Of a DNA stretch of 64,000 nucleotides, positions 1 through 7,363 are shown piece by piece (within the stretch, counting starts at the first letter, position 1; each line of letters opens with the position of its first letter). The DNA is taken from NCBI RefSeq assembly GCF_900176395.1, contig NZ_FWXL01000006.1, positions 186,001 to 250,000 of the forward strand, in the 5' to 3' direction. Both the position numbers and the translations under genes were made by a program. The notes beneath the pieces were generated by a model that saw nothing but the letters and a program-made list of their open reading frames with translations, was not told the origin of the DNA and did no database searches. Source of the DNA: Novosphingobium sp. B1 (GTDB taxonomy: Bacteria; Pseudomonadota; Alphaproteobacteria; Sphingomonadales; Sphingomonadaceae).

Positions 1-65
1 TCGATGCGCTCGATCAGGAGGCGCAGACGATCGTCTGCTGTCTTGGCGTCGTCGAATTCGACCAT
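1..65 (-). CDS. GapR-like DUF2312 protein, N-terminal fragment
   Basis: Only the first 21 codons are in the window; the gene runs off the left edge. The visible part ends in DRLRLLIERI, which matches the start of the DUF2312/GapR coiled coil (family pattern: LR-FIERIERLEEEK). GapR proteins are small nucleoid-associated proteins that bind overtwisted AT-rich DNA ahead of replication forks and RNA polymerase in alphaproteobacteria. The neighbours fit: DUF2312, DUF1244 and pyruvate kinase genes are often adjacent in this class. The call rests on about ten informative residues plus context, so it is probable rather than certain. Confidence 0.55.
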   Translation of the reverse strand, partial: MVEFDDAKTADDRLRLLIERI

Positions 66-199
66 CGGGAAAGTCTCCGGGTATGCGGGTGAATCAGGTG
101 GCGCGGCTGATAGCGGTGCCACCGGATTCGGGCAAAACCGGCCTGTGGATAGTCCGGGGATTAATGGGGTCTTGGTTGGCGGCAACGGCCTGGTGCTGC

Positions 200-225
200 A
201 AGGAAAGGCCGGTTGGCCTTTCCTT
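200..225 (-). terminator. Hairpin after the DUF1244 gene
   Basis: A perfect 11-bp stem with a 4-nt loop (AAGGAAAGGCC, GGTT, GGCCTTTCCTT) starts 5 nt past the stop codon of the minus-strand DUF1244 gene. No strong T-run follows on that strand, so it may terminate weakly or protect the 3' end. The rest of the gap between DUF1244 and the GapR-like gene (66-229) shows nothing else I can name. Confidence 0.55.
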
Positions 226-229
226 CACA

Positions 230-568
230 TCAGGAATGTCCGGCATTCTTCTTCAGGCTCTCGTCCATGCGGGCGAGCTGCTCGGGTGTCGCTTCGGTCT
301 GATAGCGGGCCTTCCATTCGGCGGCAGGCAGGCCGTGGATCACTTCGCGCGCTGCGGCCTTGTCGCCCTCAAAGCCGCCCTCGATGATCCAGTCGGCCAG
401 GCAGTTGCGGCAAAAGCCGGACAGCCCCATCAGGTCGATATTCTGGGCATCATGGCGGTGCTGCAGGTGCTTGACCAGCCGCCGGAAGGCAGCAGCCGCT
501 ACGGAATCCGGAAGCGCATCGATTGCATTCGTATCCACTGTAATCTTCCTTGGGTTTTGAAATGGCAT
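230..568 (-). CDS. DUF1244 family protein
   Basis: A 112-residue protein carrying the hallmark DUF1244 block: AFRRLVKHLQHR, then QNIDLMGLSGFCRNCLADW. The paired cysteines in FCRNC suggest metal or redox chemistry, but the function of the family is not established. The start at MPFQNPRK is chosen because residues upstream of it in the same frame overlap the pyruvate kinase leader and look non-coding. It is divergent from pyk (start 612) and lies upstream of the GapR-like gene on the same strand, separated by a strong hairpin. Confidence 0.85.
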   Translation of the reverse strand: MPFQNPRKITVDTNAIDALPDSVAAAAFRRLVKHLQHRHDAQNIDLMGLSGFCRNCLADWIIEGGFEGDKAAAREVIHGLPAAEWKARYQTEATPEQLARMDESLKKNAGHS

Positions 569-611
569 GGGCCATAGCGCATCGCGCAGATTCATAAGGA
601 GTACCAGCGTA

Positions 612-2078
612 GTGGCCAAGCTTGATCCTCGCGCCAACATGATCGCGGGCCGCAAGGTAAAGATCCTCGCCACGGTAGGCCCTGCCAGCCGCGAACCGGA
701 GATGCTGGAAAAGCTCTACCGCGCCGGCGCCGATGCCTTTCGCGTGAACATGAGCCATGGCGAACATGCCATCCATGCCGAGACGATCGCCAACATCCGC
801 GCTCTCGAGAAGAAGGTGAATCGCCCGATCACGATCCTGTGCGACTTGCAGGGCCCGAAACTGCGCGTCGGCAAGTTCAAGGAAGGTCGCGCGGTTATCC
901 GGCATTCAGGCCACTTCACGCTCGACCGCAATCCCGAGCCGGGTGACGAAACCCGCGTCCAACTGCCGCACCCGGAACTCTTCGGCATCCTGCAGAAGGG
1001 CCAGCGCCTGCTGATTGACGACGGCAAGCTGCGGCTGCGCGTGATTCGGGCCGACCAGAACGAAATCCTGTGCTCGGCCGAAGTGGGCGGCGTCATTTCC
1101 GACCGCAAGGGTGTCAACGTGCCCGACGCGGTGGTGCCGGTGCCTGCCCTGACCGAGAAGGACCGCCGCGACCTGTCGTTTGCGGTGGAGCATGGCGCTG
1201 ACTGGATCGCGCTGTCGTTCGTCCAGCGGCCCGAGGACGTGGCCGAGGCGCGACGCCTGATGGGCGGATACGGTTCGCTAATGGCCAAGATCGAGAAGCC
1301 GGCGGCGATCTCGCGGCTGGAAGAGATCATCGAACTGTCCGATGGCATCATGGTGGCCCGTGGCGACCTCGGCGTCGAACTCAATCCCGAAGAGGTGCCG
1401 CCGCTGCAGAAGCGGATCGTCGAGAGCGCCCGCCGCCAGGGCAAGCCGGTGGTCGTCGCCACGCAGATGCTGGAATCGATGATCGAGACGCCGACGCCCA
1501 CGCGCGCCGAAGTCTCCGACGTCGCCAACGCTGTCTATGACGGCGCCGACGCGGTCATGCTCTCGGCCGAAACCGCTGCCGGCGCCTGGCCGGAGGAAGC
1601 GGTGACGATCATGCACCGCATCGCCGCGCAGGTCGAAGCCGATCCCGGCTATGCCGCGCGCGTGCATTTCATCGAAACGCTGCCCGATCCGACCACTGCC
1701 GATGCTTTGGCGCAGGCCGCTGCCAGCATTGCAGAGACGCTGCCGATTGCAGGGATCATCGTCTTCACCGGGTCGGGCTCGACGGCGCGACGCGTTGCGC
1801 GCGAACGGCCCGGCGTGCCGATGCTGGTGCTGACACCATCACAGACGACCGCCCGCAAGGTCGGGCTGCTGTGGGGGGCTCACGCGGTCAGCACCAAGGA
1901 CATCGGCAGCTTCGAGGAGATGATCGCCAAGGGCAAGCGCATGGCGCTGCGTCATGGCTTCGGCGCAGCCGGTTCGCGGCTGGTGGCGCTGGCCGGGGTT
2001 CCATTCGGCACGCCGGGGGCGACCAATCTGCTTCATGTCGTCACGCTTCAGGGCAACGAACTGGACCATCACAAGTGA
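612..2078 (+). CDS. pyk: Pyruvate kinase
   Basis: A 488-residue enzyme of glycolysis that converts phosphoenolpyruvate and ADP to pyruvate and ATP. The N-terminal block KVKILATVGPASREPEM, the substrate-binding motif MAKIEKPAAI, the signature IMVARGDLGVEL and the block ATQMLESMIETPTPTRAE are all present, followed by a C-terminal domain of normal size. The start is taken as GTG at 612 (reads MAKLDPRANMIAGRKVK), preceded by AAGGAG at 596-601 with a 10-nt gap. The in-frame ATG at 639 would also keep the whole fold. The gene is monocistronic: TonB receptor 1 follows after a 115-nt gap of lower GC. Confidence 0.97.
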   Translation: MAKLDPRANMIAGRKVKILATVGPASREPEMLEKLYRAGADAFRVNMSHGEHAIHAETIANIRALEKKVNRPITILCDLQGPKLRVGKFKEGRAVIRHSGHFTLDRNPEPGDETRVQLPHPELFGILQKGQRLLIDDGKLRLRVIRADQNEILCSAEVGGVISDRKGVNVPDAVVPVPALTEKDRRDLSFAVEHGADWIALSFVQRPEDVAEARRLMGGYGSLMAKIEKPAAISRLEEIIELSDGIMVARGDLGVELNPEEVPPLQKRIVESARRQGKPVVVATQMLESMIETPTPTRAEVSDVANAVYDGADAVMLSAETAAGAWPEEAVTIMHRIAAQVEADPGYAARVHFIETLPDPTTADALAQAAASIAETLPIAGIIVFTGSGSTARRVARERPGVPMLVLTPSQTTARKVGLLWGAHAVSTKDIGSFEEMIAKGKRMALRHGFGAAGSRLVALAGVPFGTPGATNLLHVVTLQGNELDHHK

Positions 2079-2163
2079 CAATGATGTAAATATGCAACGA
2101 TGCATGTAAGATTTAATTGCTCATTTAAAAACAGGTTGAATGTCGGCCTCTTACGGGCATTTT

Positions 2164-2190
2164 CAGCTCCACAATATAAAACGGGAGCTG
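2164..2190 (+). promoter_or_regulatory. Hairpin covering the receptor 1 Shine-Dalgarno
   Basis: CAGCTCC (2164-2170) pairs perfectly with GGAGCTG (2184-2190) across a 13-nt A-rich loop. The 3' arm contains GGGAG, the apparent ribosome binding site of the receptor whose ATG is at 2194. Folding would hide the site, so translation could depend on unfolding by an RNA partner, temperature or a ligand. The stem is seen directly; a regulatory role is inference. Confidence 0.45.
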
Positions 2191-2193
2191 TGA

Positions 2194-4521
2194 ATGGCAT
2201 TGAAATCGAGCAAGGTCGTGCGTGCGTTTTCGGGTGGTTTGAGCGTCCTTGCGCTCTCCGTCGCCGGAGCCGGCGCGGCCTTTGCGCAAGAAGCGGCGCA
2301 GAACCAGGAGCAGTCGGCGATCGACGTGCTCAACGCCGACATCATCGTGACGGCAACCAAGAAGAAGGACGTCGAAAACGTCCAGGACGTGCCGGTTGCC
2401 ATCACCGCGTTCAATGCGCAGAGCCTGCAGGCGCTGCAGGTGCGCGACATCCAGACGCTGACCTACAGCGCGCCGAACGTTTCGCTCGACCAGGTCGGCA
2501 CCTCGCGCGGTACGGCCAACTTCTCGATCCGTGGCCTCGGCGTGAACAGCTCGATCCCGTCGATCGATCCGACCGTCGGCGTCTTCGTCGATGGCGTCTA
2601 CATCGGCGTGAACAACGGCCTGGTGTTCGACGTGTTCGATCTCGGTTCGGTCGAAGTGGCGCGCGGTCCGCAGGGTATCCTCTATGGCCGCAACACCACT
2701 GGCGGCGCGGTGCTGATCAACACCGGCGATCCGACGTCGGAGCTTCGCGGCAACTTCCGCACCTTCTATGAAGGCCCAATCGACTCTGGCCGCGGATCCG
2801 GAAACTTCGCTGCGCAGGCCGTGATCTCGGGTCCGATCATCGCCGACAAGCTCAATTTCAAGGTCGGCGCCTACGTCAATTCCGACCAGGGCTATTTCAA
2901 GAACCTGTTCAACGGGAAGGACTTCGGCAAGGCGCAGACGCAGATCCTGCGTGGCGCGCTCGAGTTCCTGCCGTCGGATGCCATTCGCATGGTCGCCAAG
3001 GTTGAATACTTCAACAGCGACGGCGATGGTCCGGCTGGCCAGAACCACGGCCTCTACAAGCGTGACACCTTCGACTTCTCGATCGATAACGGCGGCTTCT
3101 ACAAGAACCGCACCTGGTTCGCGACGCACAAGACCGAGATCGACGTTGGCGACGGCAAGATCACGAACATCTTCGGCTTCCGCGACTATGATGCCTCGAC
3201 CGGCGGTGACATCGACGCAAAGCCGGTCTTCGTGTTCCACTCCAACACGCTGTTCAAGCAGCGCCAGTATTCGGACGAGCTGCGTTACAACAACCGTTTC
3301 GGGGCGCTCGACTTCACGGCTGGCGGCTTCTGGTTCACGCAGGACCTGCGCTATGACGAGTTGCGCTTCTTCCCGCGCACGATCAGCCCGACGACGCAAT
3401 ATGGTGGCGGCCGTCAGGACCATGACGTGCTTGGCGTGTTTGCCTCCGGCGATTTCGACGTGACCGAAAAGCTCACCCTTACGGCCGGCCTCCGCTGGTC
3501 GAAGGAAACCAAGGACGTTGCGGTTACCTACATCCGGCCTCGCGCCGAGTGCTCGGTGGTCTTCGCAACTTGCCCGACATCGGGTGTCAATCCGCTGATC
3601 CCCAACGAGAACAACGGCTTCAAGGACAAGCGCACCTGGGAAAACTGGAGCCCCAAGCTGGGCTTCCAGTACAAGTTCAATGGCGATGCGCAGGCCTACG
3701 GCAATTGGACGCGGGGCTTCCGTTCGGGTGGCTACAACTTCCGCATCACCAATGCCCGCGCCTTCGAAGCCGTGGCCGCGACGCGCGGTCTGTCTTTCGA
3801 TGAGGAACAGGTCGACAGCTACGAACTGGGCGTCAAGTACCGCTCGCCCGACCGCAAGCTGACGCTGAATCTCGCTGCCTTCCGCACAGACGTCGGCAAC
3901 ATGCAGCGTGAAGTCAACGAAGGCTCGGCAGCGGGCGTGGCGCAATCGATCTTCAACACCGCCGATGCCCGCATCAACGGTATCGAGGGTGAGGGCCGCT
4001 TCGCCGTGGGCAAGAACTTCCTGCTGACTGCCAACTTCGGCTATATCGATGCCAAGTACACCAAGGTGCTGTTCGATATCTCCAGCGATGGTGTCGTCAA
4101 CGATGCCGACAAGGCACTCGACCTGCCCCGTACACCGAAGTGGACGTATGGCGTTGGTGTGCTAGGCGATTTCCCGGTCGGCGATCGCAAGTCGTTTGTC
4201 GCACGCGCCAACTTCCAGCATCGCGACCGTTTTGCCTATACCGACAACAACTTCGGCTGGATTACCTCGTCCGACAACCTCGATGCCTCGCTCAGCTACA
4301 AGACCGGCGGGGTGACCTTCACCGTCTATGGCCGCAACCTGCTAGACCAGGTTCAGCATGGCGGGGATACGCAACTCGGCACGGCGGCGCAGATCCCCGT
4401 TTTCGGCGGTCCGCTCTCGACCGGCGTCGACCGGCCCTTTGCCGACAATCCGAAGGCAGGGACGTTCTCGCCGCTGGTGCGTGGTCGCGTTCTTGGTGTC
4501 GAGATCAACGCAGACTTCTGA
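2194..4521 (+). CDS. TonB-dependent outer-membrane receptor 1
   Basis: A 775-residue receptor with a signal peptide ending near AGAAFAQ, then DIIVTATKKKDVENVQ leading into a plug domain (about residues 50-170) with the usual VEVARGPQGILYGRNTTGGAV block. The beta-barrel fills the rest and ends in aromatic F (GVEINADF), as outer-membrane barrels do. Such receptors use TonB energy to import iron complexes, vitamins or oligomeric carbon sources. No neighbour tells the substrate: pyk is upstream, a convergent cyclase downstream. The plug is of the type common in sphingomonads, which carry dozens of paralogues. Confidence 0.95.
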   Translation: MALKSSKVVRAFSGGLSVLALSVAGAGAAFAQEAAQNQEQSAIDVLNADIIVTATKKKDVENVQDVPVAITAFNAQSLQALQVRDIQTLTYSAPNVSLDQVGTSRGTANFSIRGLGVNSSIPSIDPTVGVFVDGVYIGVNNGLVFDVFDLGSVEVARGPQGILYGRNTTGGAVLINTGDPTSELRGNFRTFYEGPIDSGRGSGNFAAQAVISGPIIADKLNFKVGAYVNSDQGYFKNLFNGKDFGKAQTQILRGALEFLPSDAIRMVAKVEYFNSDGDGPAGQNHGLYKRDTFDFSIDNGGFYKNRTWFATHKTEIDVGDGKITNIFGFRDYDASTGGDIDAKPVFVFHSNTLFKQRQYSDELRYNNRFGALDFTAGGFWFTQDLRYDELRFFPRTISPTTQYGGGRQDHDVLGVFASGDFDVTEKLTLTAGLRWSKETKDVAVTYIRPRAECSVVFATCPTSGVNPLIPNENNGFKDKRTWENWSPKLGFQYKFNGDAQAYGNWTRGFRSGGYNFRITNARAFEAVAATRGLSFDEEQVDSYELGVKYRSPDRKLTLNLAAFRTDVGNMQREVNEGSAAGVAQSIFNTADARINGIEGEGRFAVGKNFLLTANFGYIDAKYTKVLFDISSDGVVNDADKALDLPRTPKWTYGVGVLGDFPVGDRKSFVARANFQHRDRFAYTDNNFGWITSSDNLDASLSYKTGGVTFTVYGRNLLDQVQHGGDTQLGTAAQIPVFGGPLSTGVDRPFADNPKAGTFSPLVRGRVLGVEINADF

Positions 4522-4542
4522 TCCCGCTAAGCCAAAGACCGG

Positions 4543-4574
4543 TCGGGCCGCGCAGGGTGACTTGCGCGGCCCGA
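4543..4574. terminator. Bidirectional terminator hairpin
   Basis: A perfect 12-bp stem (TCGGGCCGCGCA and TGCGCGGCCCGA) with an 8-nt loop lies between the convergent receptor 1 gene and the GGDEF gene. No long T-run follows on either strand, so it may work with Rho or as a 3'-end stabiliser. Confidence 0.6.
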
Positions 4575-4581
4575 TTGCCGT

Positions 4582-5877
4582 TCAATTGGGCTTTGCCGTT
4601 ACCGAGGCCAGGCGGATGGCGTCGCGGCCAGGACGCTTGTCGGAGGACACCACGCGGTTCTTGCCGGCCTTCTTGGCTGCATAGAGGGCGGTATCGGTGA
4701 TCGGCAGGATGTCGGTTGCCGATGTTGCCGTCTCAGGCACTGCGCCTACACCGAGAGACGCCGAGATCGCGCATTCGTGGCTGGCGGCTAGCGATTCGAT
4801 CCGGGTGCGCAAGGCTTCCGCCTTTTCCAGCGCGTCCTCCAGCGAGCAGTCCGGAAGGATCGCCACCAGTTCTTCCCCGCCATAGCGGCAGACGACGTCG
4901 CTCGGGCGCAGCGCACCGACAATCTGGGCTGCCACATCGCGCAACACGGCATCGCCCTTGGCGTGGCCATGCTCGTCGTTTAGCTTCTTGAAATTGTCGA
5001 GATCGAGCATGATCACTGACGTGCTTGCGCCGCTGCGCGAGCCGAGCGAGACGAAGCGCTCGAGCGCGTCTTCCATGTAGCGGCGGTTGTAGAGGCCGGT
5101 GAGCGGATCGCGCAGCGACTGCGTCCGCAGTTTCTCCCGCAGCGCGATGTTGGATAGCGCCAGCGACATGGAATCTGCCAGGGCCCGGCCGAGGCGGCGG
5201 ATCTCCAGTAGCTGTGCGAAGGCCCCGTCCTGCTCATGGTGGACGAGGACCAGCAGCCCGTGCAGTTGGCCGCAAGCCATCATCGGCAGTTCGACGCTGG
5301 CGATCTGCGAGGCATGGTGGGCACAGCACAAGGTTGCATCGGCGGGAGCGTTGATGTGCGGCTTGCCGCGCTTGAGCGCCCAGCAATTGGACGGCGAGAG
5401 CGATTCGGGAACGGTGAAACCGTCCGGCATGTCCCAGGCCCGTGCGAGGTCGAGCCGGTCACGCGAGTTGTTGAAGACGAAGAGTGCCGCGCCATAGGCG
5501 GGCAGCAGACGCCGGGCCGTTGCCATCAGCACGGCGCTGGCATCTTCGTAAGTCTCTGCAGCCTGCAGCATGTCGGTCATCGCGAACAGTTCCTGGATCT
5601 GTTCGCGCGAATCGCGGGTCTGTCGGAATTGCTGCTGCTGACGGGCACGGATGGACAGGGCGACGCGACGCAGGATCAACTGCAGGCCGAAAACGCTGGC
5701 AAGGCCAAGCGCGGCCACACCGGCAAGGCGATCATGATAGCGTTCGTCAACGATCAGCGTAAGCAGGACGGCGATCAGCACGATGGCCTGCGCCGCCATC
5801 GCGCCGATATGGGTGCGGTCAAGCAACCTGTCGTCCGCCTTGAGGCGGCCACTTTCAGGTGCCGGCTTGATGGCCAT
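4582..5877 (-). CDS. GAF-GGDEF diguanylate cyclase
   Basis: A 431-residue protein likely to make the second messenger cyclic di-GMP. Order: two membrane segments (about 27-48 and 52-72), a linker helix, a GAF-like sensory domain (about 100-245), then a GGDEF domain with DPLTGLYNRR at 257 and the active site GGEEL at 333-337. R324-x-x-D327, five residues before the active site, is the product-inhibition I-site, so feedback control is expected. A cysteine pair at 184-185 in the GAF domain might bind a ligand. The start ATG is preceded by GGGAG. The gene is convergent with receptor 1 and has no partner phosphodiesterase in view. Confidence 0.93.
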   Translation of the reverse strand: MAIKPAPESGRLKADDRLLDRTHIGAMAAQAIVLIAVLLTLIVDERYHDRLAGVAALGLASVFGLQLILRRVALSIRARQQQQFRQTRDSREQIQELFAMTDMLQAAETYEDASAVLMATARRLLPAYGAALFVFNNSRDRLDLARAWDMPDGFTVPESLSPSNCWALKRGKPHINAPADATLCCAHHASQIASVELPMMACGQLHGLLVLVHHEQDGAFAQLLEIRRLGRALADSMSLALSNIALREKLRTQSLRDPLTGLYNRRYMEDALERFVSLGSRSGASTSVIMLDLDNFKKLNDEHGHAKGDAVLRDVAAQIVGALRPSDVVCRYGGEELVAILPDCSLEDALEKAEALRTRIESLAASHECAISASLGVGAVPETATSATDILPITDTALYAAKKAGKNRVVSSDKRPGRDAIRLASVTAKPN

Positions 5878-5943
5878 TGTGATTATATCTCCCAGTGTCG
5901 CGCGTTATCTTGGCGAAGCAACCGGGCAAAACAGATTAAGCCC

Positions 5944-5963
5944 GACGGCAGTACTGTGCCGTC
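5944..5963. promoter_or_regulatory. Inverted repeat upstream of the GAF-GGDEF gene
   Basis: GACGGCA and TGCCGTC flank a 6-nt centre, giving a 7-6-7 dyad. It lies about 70-90 nt upstream of the minus-strand cyclase start, where an operator would be expected. A hairpin in a long leader is equally possible. Confidence 0.3.
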
Positions 5964-5981
5964 TAGATCGTAAGCTTGAAA

Positions 5982-5991
5982 TTAACGTTAA
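5982..5991. promoter_or_regulatory. TTAACGTTAA palindrome upstream of the GAF-GGDEF gene
   Basis: A perfect 10-bp palindrome about 105 nt upstream of the cyclase start and 14 nt past the yggS stop. It contains two TTAA half-sites, but their 2-nt spacing does not fit the CtrA pattern TTAA-N7-TTAA. Regulator unknown. Confidence 0.2.
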
Positions 5992-6004
5992 AAAACCTGC
6001 CTTT

Positions 6005-6682
6005 TCAGCGCTCTCCGAAGAGTGCTGAGCCGATCCGGACGTGGCTCGCGCCCAGTTGCACGGCCGTCTCGAAATCGTCGCTCATGCCCATCGAAAGACC
6101 CGAAAGGCCGTTGTCGTCAGCCAGCTTGTCAAGCAGGGCGAAGAATGGTGCGGCCTCGATGCTGGCGGGCGGCACGCACATCAGGCCGACAATCTGCAAT
6201 CCCGCCTCTCTGGCCAGGGCCAGAAGGACAGGCACTTCGGACACGGCGCAGCCGCCCTTCTGCTCTTCGGCGCCGATGTTGACCTGCACGAAGCAGGGCA
6301 CCTTGCGGCCGAGCTTTTCCTGCGCCTTGCCCAAGGCCGTGACGAGGCTGGCCCGGTCGACCGAGTGGATGCAATCGAACAGGGCGACCGCGTCCTCGGC
6401 CTTGTTGGACTGAAGCTGGCCGACGAGGTGGAGCTGCACTTCTGCGTGGGCGGCGCGGATCTCGGGCCATTTGGCCTGCGCTTCCTGTACGCGGTTCTCA
6501 CCGAAAACCGTCTGGCCCTGTGCAATCAGGCCCAGGATCGCCTCTGCGGGCTTGGTCTTCGACACGGCAACCAGCGTGACGTCTTCGGCCTTGCGACCGG
6601 CAATGCGGGCTGCCGCGGCAATGCGCGCACGCACCTGTTCGAGCGGGCTTGCGGGGGCGGAGGAAGGGACTGCCTGTTCCAT
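6005..6682 (-). CDS. yggS: YggS/PLPBP family pyridoxal phosphate homeostasis protein
   Basis: A 225-residue single-domain PLP-binding protein of the alanine-racemase TIM-barrel fold. The PLP lysine is K42 in LVAVSKTKP, followed by FGENRVQEAQAKW, HLVGQLQSNK, and the phosphate-binding end block SMGMSDDFETAVQLGA then VRIGSALFG. Family members buffer PLP and influence amino-acid pools rather than catalysing a known reaction. The gene starts 22 nt from the divergent ThiE-like gene, so the two must share a very compact promoter region. Confidence 0.95.
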   Translation of the reverse strand: MEQAVPSSAPASPLEQVRARIAAAARIAGRKAEDVTLVAVSKTKPAEAILGLIAQGQTVFGENRVQEAQAKWPEIRAAHAEVQLHLVGQLQSNKAEDAVALFDCIHSVDRASLVTALGKAQEKLGRKVPCFVQVNIGAEEQKGGCAVSEVPVLLALAREAGLQIVGLMCVPPASIEAAPFFALLDKLADDNGLSGLSMGMSDDFETAVQLGASHVRIGSALFGER

Positions 6683-6704
6683 GGCGCGGTGCTATAGCGC
6701 GGCG

Positions 6705-7256
6705 ATGGGAAAGCGCCAGAGCATCAGAGGGCAGGTGGGCACGCGGCGATCCTTGCCCGTGCGCCTGCTGCTGACCGATGAGCGCAACGACGCCCGCCTC
6801 GAGCGCGTGATTGCTCGCCTCGGCAAGGGCGATGCCGTTGTCTTCCGCCACTACCACCTGGCGCCCCACGCGCGGATGCAGCGTTTCCGCCAATTGCAAC
6901 GACGCGCACGGGCGCGCGGGGTCGGCGTGATTGCAGCGCGGCTGGATTGCACAGAGCGCGTCGACGGCGTCTATGGCTCTGCCCGCGAAGTAGCCGGGGC
7001 GCCGGGCTGGAAGCTGGCCACGGCCCATTCGCTGGCCGAGATTGCAGCGGCGGTGCGGGCAGGGGCCGACGCCGTGCTGCTTTCCCCGGTTTTCCCGACA
7101 CGCTCACACCCAGGCGCGCCAGTGCTCGGGCCCCTGCGCTTTCTCCTCATGGCAAGGCGCAGTCCCTTGCCGGTCATTGCGCTTGGCGGGATGGCCGCAC
7201 GGCGCGCGGCGCGCCTTCCGGTGCACGGCTGGGCTGCGATCGATGGCCTGATCTGA
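6705..7256 (+). CDS. ThiE/TenI-like protein, reduced
   Basis: A 183-residue member of the thiamine phosphate synthase/TenI fold. Family landmarks are visible: RLLLTDE near the start, VDGVYG, LATAHSLAEI, then GADAVLLSPVFPTRSHPG and PVIALGGM. The usual N-D substrate motif of ThiE is not clear and the protein is slightly short, so it may be a TenI-like protein or a ThiE with altered substrate use. No other thiamine gene and no TPP-riboswitch-like leader lies nearby. The start ATG at 6705 leaves only 22 nt to divergent yggS. Confidence 0.75.
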   Translation: MGKRQSIRGQVGTRRSLPVRLLLTDERNDARLERVIARLGKGDAVVFRHYHLAPHARMQRFRQLQRRARARGVGVIAARLDCTERVDGVYGSAREVAGAPGWKLATAHSLAEIAAAVRAGADAVLLSPVFPTRSHPGAPVLGPLRFLLMARRSPLPVIALGGMAARRAARLPVHGWAAIDGLI

Positions 7257-7289
7257 ACCATTGATTCACCGCATTTTCCGCCCTGTTTC

Positions 7290-7319
7290 TTGACGGTGAG
7301 TCCCCTTCGGGCGCATTAT
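7290..7319 (+). promoter_or_regulatory. Possible sigma-70-type promoter of ftsK
   Basis: TTGACG at 7290-7295 and CATTAT at 7314-7319 with an 18-nt spacer match -35 and -10 boxes at 5/6 and 4/6 positions. It lies 45 nt upstream of the ftsK ATG. A GATTC at 7263 is a potential CcrM methylation site. Inferred from pattern only. Confidence 0.35.
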
Positions 7320-7363
7320 GCCGACGAGAAGCAAGGGCTTCGGGGCAGGGATACGGAATAGAC

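Noticed and set aside
2125-3945. A 606-codon open frame on the minus strand
   Set aside because: It lies wholly opposite TonB receptor 1, whose signal peptide, plug and barrel are clear. Its translation is Arg/Val/Asp-rich with no domain, as expected from antisense of a high-GC gene.
5877-6004. A cyclic di-GMP riboswitch in the leader of the GAF-GGDEF gene
   Set aside because: The leader has stems, but the conserved GEMM sequence blocks are missing.
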